This document shows positions 58,449 to 64,000 of a DNA stretch of 64,000 bases, one piece after another (the stretch's first letter is position 1; the number at the start of each line of letters is the position of its first letter). This DNA is from Corynebacterium choanae (GTDB lineage Bacteria; Actinomycetota; Actinomycetes; Mycobacteriales; Mycobacteriaceae). The DNA lies in contig NZ_CP033896.1 of NCBI RefSeq assembly GCF_003813965.1, positions 1,922,001-1,986,000 on the forward strand. Direction: 5' to 3'. The position numbers and the translations under genes were made by a program. A model generated the notes under the pieces. That model saw only the letters and a program-made list of their open reading frames with translations, did not search any database and was not told the DNA's origin.

Positions 58449-58671
58449 GTTCCTGCCTCCCGCGCCGGAGTAACTGCGTTGTTACTGCGGTGGTTTACCG
58501 TAAATGCTTTGGATGATGGTGATGACGTCCTCATCGGCACCTATACAAGGTTACAAGAACGTATCGATATTACCGGTCGCTGACGCGTAGATTCCGGCAT
58601 CCCGACACAACGCCGCTCGCCAGCTGTCCCCACAGATCTCCCTCTATAAGTGGGTGATGCTGCACACAAAC

Positions 58672-58710
58672 ATCGGCACCTTCCAACGCGACGCGATGAA
58701 AGGTGCCGAT
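58672..58710 (-). terminator. Terminator between the two NlpC/P60 genes
   Basis: Perfect 11-bp stem (ATCGGCACCTT / AAGGTGCCGAT) with an internal CGCG-rich loop, 60 bp past the upstream NlpC gene. On the minus strand it is followed by GTTTGTGTG, a moderate T-tract. It separates the two hydrolase genes. Confidence 0.75.
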
Positions 58711-58769
58711 GGTGAACGTTTCGAAATGTGGACGCTAAGTGCGTCCCGTGGCGATCCTATGCCAAAAGC

Positions 58770-59390
58770 CTAGAAACGCACAGCAGAGTGGAAAGGCATA
58801 TGCGACATTGGGGTCTCACTCAGCGGAGTGCCGTAGTCGACGGCGTTGATAACTGTGCCGTGACCGGTGTAAATGCCGACGTGGGTTGCACCGGAATAGA
58901 AGGCAACAATGTCGCCTGCTTGCAGGTCGTTATAGGAAACGGGAGTACCCGCGGCAGCCTGCGCATAGGAAGTACGCGGAATATGCTTACCGACCTGCGC
59001 ATAAGCCCACGAGGTCAGACCTGAGCAGTCGAAAGCATTCGGACCGGTTGCGCCCCACTGGTATGGTGAACCAATTTTCGTCGCAGCAATATCCACAATG
59101 CGCTGGCCTTCGCTTGGCAGCTGCTGGACTGGCACCTCAGCGATGGCAGCAAAATTGGTGTCACTAGCCTGATCAGCGAGCGATGGAACCCACTCAGCAA
59201 TACCGGGAACTGCACCAATGTTGGGCACGTTCTCAAGTCCATCAACATTGAACGTGATACCCGTATTTGGGATTTGTACCTCGGCGGCCTGTGCGCCACC
59301 GGCGAAAGCAGCGGAAGCGGACAGGGACAGAACAGAAACCTTCGCAGTGCGAGCGGCGACGGTGTTCGTTCGGCGGCTGTGTTTACCCAC
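58770..59390 (-). CDS. Short secreted NlpC/P60 endopeptidase
   Basis: 206 residues from GTG 59390, which has GGAG ten nt upstream; the longer frame to 59579 is not family-like. Signal peptide (RTAKVSVLSLSASAAFAGGAQA-A), a short linker, then an NlpC/P60 domain with Cys in NAFDCSGLTSWAY and His in ATHVGIYTGHGTVINA. The catalytic domain is strongly similar to that of the neighbouring long hydrolase, so they are paralogues. It lacks the coiled coil and is probably active as secreted. It corresponds to the small P60 protein next to qcrB in corynebacteria. Confidence 0.92.
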   Translation of the reverse strand: MGKHSRRTNTVAARTAKVSVLSLSASAAFAGGAQAAEVQIPNTGITFNVDGLENVPNIGAVPGIAEWVPSLADQASDTNFAAIAEVPVQQLPSEGQRIVDIAATKIGSPYQWGATGPNAFDCSGLTSWAYAQVGKHIPRTSYAQAAAGTPVSYNDLQAGDIVAFYSGATHVGIYTGHGTVINAVDYGTPLSETPMSHMPFHSAVRF

Positions 59391-60642
59391 GGTGAGTAAT
59401 CTCCAAATCAATCTTGTGAAACCTGGCTCCGACTGGCTCACACCCTCCTCAGATGCGACCTGGGATCCATCCTGCCCCCTGCAGTGCTGCGGTCCCGGAA
59501 CTGCGTTCCTGCGGCGATGGCAACGGGGCGATTTCACCACTGTCATTGCTGAACTTGGCAGCCGGCACAAACCGCGCATGGCATAACCGTGTTCTTAATG
59601 TCTCGATTAGGTTACGAAACATCGACGGTTTTGTCTACCGGTTCGCAAAATCTCGGGCTGTAACCAACTCGTTATCAACCCGCAACCATCGATACACACG
59701 CCCAACAGGTGCGCCATATCGCCCGCCACCGATTCGCCCCAGAACCCGAAAATACACCTGTAACCTGCATCTATTACTCGGCAAGCAGAGGGTGGGTCAG
59801 ACAATCTGCCTCAATCCACTCAGCAGCTCAAATGCAAAATGTGTCCTTAGTCACATTTTCTGCGGGTTTATCTCAATGCATTACAGTATTCCCGCTAGTC
59901 ACACTCGTTTCACACCCCGGATATGAAAACATGACGGCAAATCGCCTGCTGCCCCTGGAGCACACACACCTCATCCCGTACAGCGCCCACCTGCCGGCAG
60001 CAAGCGCACACCAAACGCTGGGAAGCACACTGCCGCGCACGAACGACAACAACAAGACTCCAAAGACGACGGACATCATTCTTGGCTACACGCATGTGAT
60101 TGAAGGTGGCACCCGAGACCAGGTGTACAGCCCAACAGTGCTACAGAAGTCACCTTTGCTGCTAAAACAAGCAATTGTCGTCACCGCACGGCTGTCGTAT
60201 CAAAGCACGCGGGGAGCACAGCACCCTACACCCTAGAGTAGGGCAAGCTGCGGTTGCACCTGGAACCACCCCCTCCCCGCGCCCCTACGGTTCTTCGTAA
60301 GGAATCGGCACCACATCAGTCAGGAAGCAAAGCTCACACGCGCACGGGTTGCTGGTTGCAGTGTAGCTTGCATTGTCAAAAGGCAGTGACGCGACCAGCA
60401 GCACACCGACATGGCGGCGATCGATTCACTGCACTGCTGCGACGGTGAGGAGCTCCCGCTCTCGGATACCACCGACACCGGCACAGAAACATGTCGCCCA
60501 ATCGCCGTTCAAATAGCCACAACCTGGACTGCCACCACGGCGGAAACTCGAACCCCATGACGCTCTATATTCAGCCGTTGCGCGCACCCAGGAACTGATG
60601 AGAACCGCCGAAGCTCTCGGCGAACACCAGGACAACACAAAA
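59391..60642. other. Gene-free region upstream of the short NlpC gene
   Basis: About 1.25 kb, the longest non-coding stretch with T-box region excluded. It should contain the NlpC promoter and leader. Open frames on both strands are short, overlapping and without ribosome sites. I could not fit a known riboswitch. A small CCCTA-GAG-TAGGG palindrome sits at about 60230-60242. Confidence 0.45.
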
Positions 60643-60684
60643 CGCACCGCCTTGGGGACAATACTTTGTCCGCAAGGCGGTGCG
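60643..60684 (-). terminator. Intrinsic terminator of the qcrCAB operon
   Basis: Perfect 12-bp GC-rich stem (CGCACCGCCTTG / CAAGGCGGTGCG) with a nested GGACA/TGTCC, followed on the minus strand by TTTTGTG. It lies about 80 bp past qcrB. Confidence 0.92.
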
Positions 60685-60765
60685 TCAGTGCAGTTGGTGG
60701 ACCCTGACTAAAGGGATCATCGGGTCCCTTATGGGGTCGTTATTGAGTGAAGAACGACCTTCCGC

Positions 60766-62394
60766 TTAGAATTCGCGGTCGCGCGCTTCATCCAATGCTT
60801 TATTGTGCGCTTGCAGATCGCGCAGCATATCAAGCTCTTCATGGTGATTATCTGCTGCGATCTTGCGAGCCTGATCCGCAATGTTCTTCGGATCCGACTT
60901 CAGCCAAGCACCACGGGAAGCAGAATCGGCGTAACCCAGTTCATTCATCTGCTTTGGCACCTTCGCGCCAGCGTACTGCAGAGGAATTGGGTGGCCATGC
61001 TCGTCAACCGGACCCAGCGGCTGGTGAACTTCAACGAAGGCACCATCAGGCGTCTGAATAATGTGGCCGGTTTCCACACCATGCTCAAGCACGGCACGGT
61101 CACTGCGCTGCAGGCCGAGACAAATCTTGTAGGTGATGAAGTAGGCAATCGGAGGAACGATGACCAGGCCGATACGACCAACCCAAGTCATTGCATTCAG
61201 CGAGATGTCGAAGTGCATTGCGAACAGGTCGTTACCACCGGAAAGGGTGAGCAGGCTGTAGAAAGCCAGTGCCATAACACCGAGGGAGGTACGAACCGGA
61301 ACGTCGCGAGGACGCTGCAGCAGGTTGTGGTGATAGTCGTCGCCGGTGAACTTCTTCTCAATGAATGGGTAAGCAAACAGCAGCACCACGAGGATACCGA
61401 GCATTACCGCAACCCAGAACACGGCAGGAATGGTGTATGGGCCAAGGTAGAGCTCCCACGCAGGCATAACACGGGCAGCACCGTCAGTCCACAGCATGTA
61501 CATATCCGGCTGGGAACCAGCGGAAACCTGTGCAGGGTTGTATGGGCCGAGGTTCCAGATGGCGTTGATCTGCGCGATACCTGCGAACAGTGCCAGCATG
61601 CCGAAGGTCAGAGCACCGAAGGCGACCGACTTCACAGCGAACACTGGGAGAATACGGATACCGACAACGTTTTCTTCCGTACGCCCTGGTCCTGGGAACT
61701 GGGTGTGCTTCTGGAACCAGACGAGTGCCAAGTGCATCGCGATCAGTGCCAGGATGATGCCCGGAATGAGCAGCACGTGTGCAATGTAGAACCGGTTGAG
61801 CATGATGTCGGACGGGAAGTCGCCGCCGAACATCGCCCAGTGCATCCAGGTACCGATAATCGGAATGGAGATGATGATCGCGGACATAATCCGCAGACCA
61901 ACACCGGAGAGCAGGTCGTCTGGCAGCGAGTAGCCGAAGAAGCCTTCAGCAACGCTGAGCAGCAGCAGTACGCAACCGATGATCCAGTTAGCCTCACGCG
62001 GCCGACGGAACGCACCGGTAAAGAAGATACGCACCATGTGGGCGATAATCGAGAACGCGAACAGCAGTGCAGCCCAGTGGTGCAGCTGACGGATGAACAG
62101 GCCGCCACGAACTTCGAAGGAAAGATCCAGGGCGGTCTTGTAGGCGCGCGACATTTCAACGCCACGCAGCGGTGCATAAGCACCGTCGTAGATCACCTTG
62201 GTAATCGACGGATCGAAGAACAAGGTGAGATAGATACCCGACAGCAGCAGAACGACGAACGAGTACAAAGCGATCTCGCCGAGCAGGAAGGACCAGTGCG
62301 ACGGGAATACTTTATTAATATTCGGACGGATAAGTGCTGCTACGTGGAGCCGGGAGTCTAAGTTATTTCCCATTTTCGCAGTTTTTTTACTCAT
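60766..62394 (-). CDS. qcrB: Cytochrome bc1 complex cytochrome b subunit
   Basis: 542 residues. ATG 62394 overlaps the qcrA stop (ATGA), so translation is coupled. Membrane subunit with about eight or nine helices. Heme-b ligand region [35 protein letters not shown], the second His pair in [11 protein letters not shown]...[16 protein letters not shown], and the quinol-site GPYNPAQ-type and PxxW regions are visible. The C-terminal ~120-residue cytosolic tail ([34 protein letters not shown]) is typical of actinobacteria. It oxidises menaquinol in the bc1-aa3 supercomplex. Confidence 0.97.
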   Translation of the reverse strand: MSKKTAKMGNNLDSRLHVAALIRPNINKVFPSHWSFLLGEIALYSFVVLLLSGIYLTLFFDPSITKVIYDGAYAPLRGVEMSRAYKTALDLSFEVRGGLFIRQLHHWAALLFAFSIIAHMVRIFFTGAFRRPREANWIIGCVLLLLSVAEGFFGYSLPDDLLSGVGLRIMSAIIISIPIIGTWMHWAMFGGDFPSDIMLNRFYIAHVLLIPGIILALIAMHLALVWFQKHTQFPGPGRTEENVVGIRILPVFAVKSVAFGALTFGMLALFAGIAQINAIWNLGPYNPAQVSAGSQPDMYMLWTDGAARVMPAWELYLGPYTIPAVFWVAVMLGILVVLLFAYPFIEKKFTGDDYHHNLLQRPRDVPVRTSLGVMALAFYSLLTLSGGNDLFAMHFDISLNAMTWVGRIGLVIVPPIAYFITYKICLGLQRSDRAVLEHGVETGHIIQTPDGAFVEVHQPLGPVDEHGHPIPLQYAGAKVPKQMNELGYADSASRGAWLKSDPKNIADQARKIAADNHHEELDMLRDLQAHNKALDEARDREF

Positions 62395-63599
62395 GACTGA
62401 CGCTCCCAAAATGCCGGGCCGACCGGCTCAATGAAGTTGCCCTTGGCGACGAGGTAACCCTCTTCGTCAACGGTGATCGGCAGCTGCGGCAGAGCGCGGG
62501 CAGCAGGACCGAACAGTGGCTTACAGTATTGCAGCACATCGAACTGCGACTGGTGGCAAGGGCAAAGGATACGGTTTTCCTGTGCCTCGTAGAGCGAAGT
62601 CGGGCAGCCAATGTGGGTACAAATCTTGGAGTATGCGTAGTAGTCGCCGTAATGGAAGTCTTCCTGACCCTTGCGCTCGATAACCTTCTTTGCATCTGCG
62701 GAACGCAGACGGATGAGCATCACAGCGTTACGAGGACCGTGAATGGAGTGCATATGCTCTTCATACACGTCACGAGTCGGGTTGTAGAGGTCACCGTCGT
62801 TGACAGCTTCCTCCGGCAGTGGGAAGACAGTTTCCATACCAGCTGCAGCCAGATCACCTGGGCGCATGCGCACAAGGCGGGAAACACCCTGGGTGGAGAA
62901 GTGGCCGTCATGTTCTTCAGCAAGGTTACCGGTGTCACGACCGAGATAGAGCTTGACCCCTTCGTCGTGCAGCGTCCAACCCGAAGTCCACAAGGTGCCA
63001 TCACCCTGGATGCCGAGCTTGCCAGCCTTCCAAGGATTCTTGATCATGCCACCGAGTGGGGCTGCAACAGCCACACCGGCGAGCACTGCACCAAGACCTG
63101 CCAGGCCAACAACGACCTTGCGGCGACCAACCATCGAGGTGGTCCAAGAATCGTTGAGCAGCGCAACCAAGGTACGGCGATCAACTTCAGCGGAAGGACC
63201 ATCGTGGCGCTGCTGCACCGAGATCTCTTCTGGGATGAACTTCTTGACGTACAGCACAGCGCCCACGCCAAGGCAGATGATGGAAAGACCCATCGTCAAA
63301 CCGAGCAGCGGTGTGTAGAGGCTGTAGGTCCACAAGCCTTCTTCGCCGAGGTACTTATACTCCCATGGCCAGAACAGGTAGATCCCGAGGAAGGCGATTG
63401 CCAGCACAACGCCGAGGGCGAACCAGGTGCCAACCATAATGGCGGCGCGCTTTTCGGCAGGATCGTTGGCGATTGGGAAGCGTTCCTTACGGAAAGCAAC
63501 GGTCACATCGTCCAGTTCAGTACCGAGACGGGCGAGCTCTTCATTGCTCATCGCATCGAGCTCTTCATTCGTGTAAGTGCGATTTACGTGATTACTCAT
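62391..63599 (-). CDS. qcrA: Cytochrome bc1 complex Rieske iron-sulfur subunit
   Basis: 402 residues. ATG 63599 overlaps the qcrC stop by the ATGA pattern. Three membrane helices (about 55-76, 95-117 and 170-188) as in actinobacteria, then the Rieske domain with cluster ligands CTHIGC and CPCHQSQFD. The actinobacterial insert between the helices and the cluster domain is present ([22 protein letters not shown]). It passes electrons from menaquinol to the diheme cytochrome QcrC. Start [31 protein letters not shown] is the usual acidic N-terminus. Confidence 0.97.
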   Translation of the reverse strand: MSNHVNRTYTNEELDAMSNEELARLGTELDDVTVAFRKERFPIANDPAEKRAAIMVGTWFALGVVLAIAFLGIYLFWPWEYKYLGEEGLWTYSLYTPLLGLTMGLSIICLGVGAVLYVKKFIPEEISVQQRHDGPSAEVDRRTLVALLNDSWTTSMVGRRKVVVGLAGLGAVLAGVAVAAPLGGMIKNPWKAGKLGIQGDGTLWTSGWTLHDEGVKLYLGRDTGNLAEEHDGHFSTQGVSRLVRMRPGDLAAAGMETVFPLPEEAVNDGDLYNPTRDVYEEHMHSIHGPRNAVMLIRLRSADAKKVIERKGQEDFHYGDYYAYSKICTHIGCPTSLYEAQENRILCPCHQSQFDVLQYCKPLFGPAARALPQLPITVDEEGYLVAKGNFIEPVGPAFWERQS

Positions 63600-64000
63600 G
63601 AGCGCGATCCAATCCACAATGCAGCGGCGATCAGAATTGAAATACCGACCAGCCACATGAACATGCCTTCAGTCACCGGACCAATACCGCCCAGTGGCAT
63701 ACCGCCCTGGGATGGGGTGTCCTTTTGCGACTTGATAAAGGCGATGATGTCGCGCTTCTCGTCAGCGGACAGCTGCCGGTCAGAGAACTTCGGCATATTC
63801 TGCGGGCCGGTGAGCATAGCTTGGTAAATTTCCTGCTCATTTGCAGGGCCAAGTGGTGGCGCAAACTTACCAGAGGAAAGGGCACCGCCTTGACCGGTGA
63901 AGTTGTGGCAGGAAGCACAGTTCAGCCGGAAAAGGTCACCGCCGCGGGCGACGTCAGCCGGATCGATGCCGTTTGCTTCCGAATAGTTCTTACCCCGGAG
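63596..64000 (-). CDS. qcrC: Cytochrome bc1 complex diheme cytochrome c subunit, C-terminal part
   Basis: Partial; the 5' part lies beyond the right edge. 134 residues plus the stop are visible. It contains one heme-c site CASCHNF, the Met-ligand context KFAPPLGPA and NMPKF, and [13 protein letters not shown]-terminal membrane helix ([20 protein letters not shown]) ends in SRS. The actinobacterial QcrC carries two heme-c domains; the first would be off the edge. The gene overlaps qcrA by 4 nt. Confidence 0.95.
   Translation of the reverse strand, partial: LRGKNYSEANGIDPADVARGGDLFRLNCASCHNFTGQGGALSSGKFAPPLGPANEQEIYQAMLTGPQNMPKFSDRQLSADEKRDIIAFIKSQKDTPSQGGMPLGGIGPVTEGMFMWLVGISILIAAALWIGSRS

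Noticed and set aside
59391..59700. c-di-AMP (ydaO-type) riboswitch in front of the short NlpC gene
   Set aside because: Expected by analogy with other actinobacteria, but the conserved CCGACAGCTAACC-type core and its partners were not found.
60805..62361. Long plus-strand frame of 518 codons opposite qcrB
   Set aside because: Lies inside qcrB, has His/Gln/Asn-rich composition from reverse codons and no family motif.
62529..63827. Long plus-strand frame opposite qcrA and qcrC
   Set aside because: Shadow of the well-supported Rieske and cytochrome c genes.

Overview
The window is a stretch of a Corynebacterium-type chromosome (Actinobacteria, mycolic-acid group). The evidence is gene order and protein signatures: the division and cell-wall (dcw) cluster followed by ftsZ-pgeF-yggS-sepF-yggT-wag31-ileS, a PASTA kinase next to a Rv2175c-type regulator, a class II DAHP synthase, a PimB'-type mannosyltransferase, two NlpC/P60 hydrolases and a qcrCAB operon. 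This order closely matches C. glutamicum and M. tuberculosis. I cannot name the species. No tRNA, rRNA, prophage, insertion sequence or CRISPR array was seen.

Layout. 1-6 kb: the start of an RluD-type pseudouridine synthase, lspA, two lipoproteins, an asparaginase and a helical protein of unknown function. 6.5-12.8 kb: a long DNA polymerase IV and a MacAB-like ABC export system (adapter lipoprotein, ATPase, permease). 13.3-17.3 kb: ileS with a T-box motif far upstream. 18.2-43.7 kb: a continuous minus-strand run of division and peptidoglycan genes. Transcription order is mraZ, rsmH, ftsL-like, ftsI, murE, murF, mraY, murD, ftsW, murG, murC, ftsQ, ftsZ, pgeF, yggS, sepF, yggT, wag31. 44-56 kb: a DUF3040 membrane protein, a HEPN-like protein, a GNAT acetyltransferase, a polyprenyl diphosphate synthase, the Rv2175c-like regulator, PknL, AroG, RNase AS, PlsC and a ROK glucokinase. 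56-64 kb: PimB', two NlpC/P60 endopeptidases, and qcrB, qcrA and the end of qcrC.

How the genes work together. MurC, D, E and F, MraY and MurG make lipid II with meso-diaminopimelate. FtsW and FtsI polymerise and cross-link it at the septum. FtsZ, SepF, FtsQ and FtsL-like build the divisome, and Wag31 directs polar growth. The NlpC/P60 proteins cut the wall for cell separation. PknL and its Rv2175c-like partner add a phosphorylation layer. QcrCAB is the cytochrome bc1 part of the bc1-aa3 supercomplex.

Main points of interest. (1) The dcw cluster is unusually loose: most genes are separated by 150-650 bp, and terminator-like hairpins lie after ftsI and between mraZ and rsmH. (2) Two opposed arrays of GTGGGG boxes with 10/13-bp spacing lie upstream of mraZ and look like MraZ operators. 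(3) The ileS T-box core lies about 530 nt upstream of the start codon. (4) The mannosyltransferase genes that normally sit between idsA and Rv2175c and after aroG are absent. (5) MurE carries a Lys-rich insertion and FtsW a long basic tail. I did not find a clearly new multi-gene system; these are the best leads.
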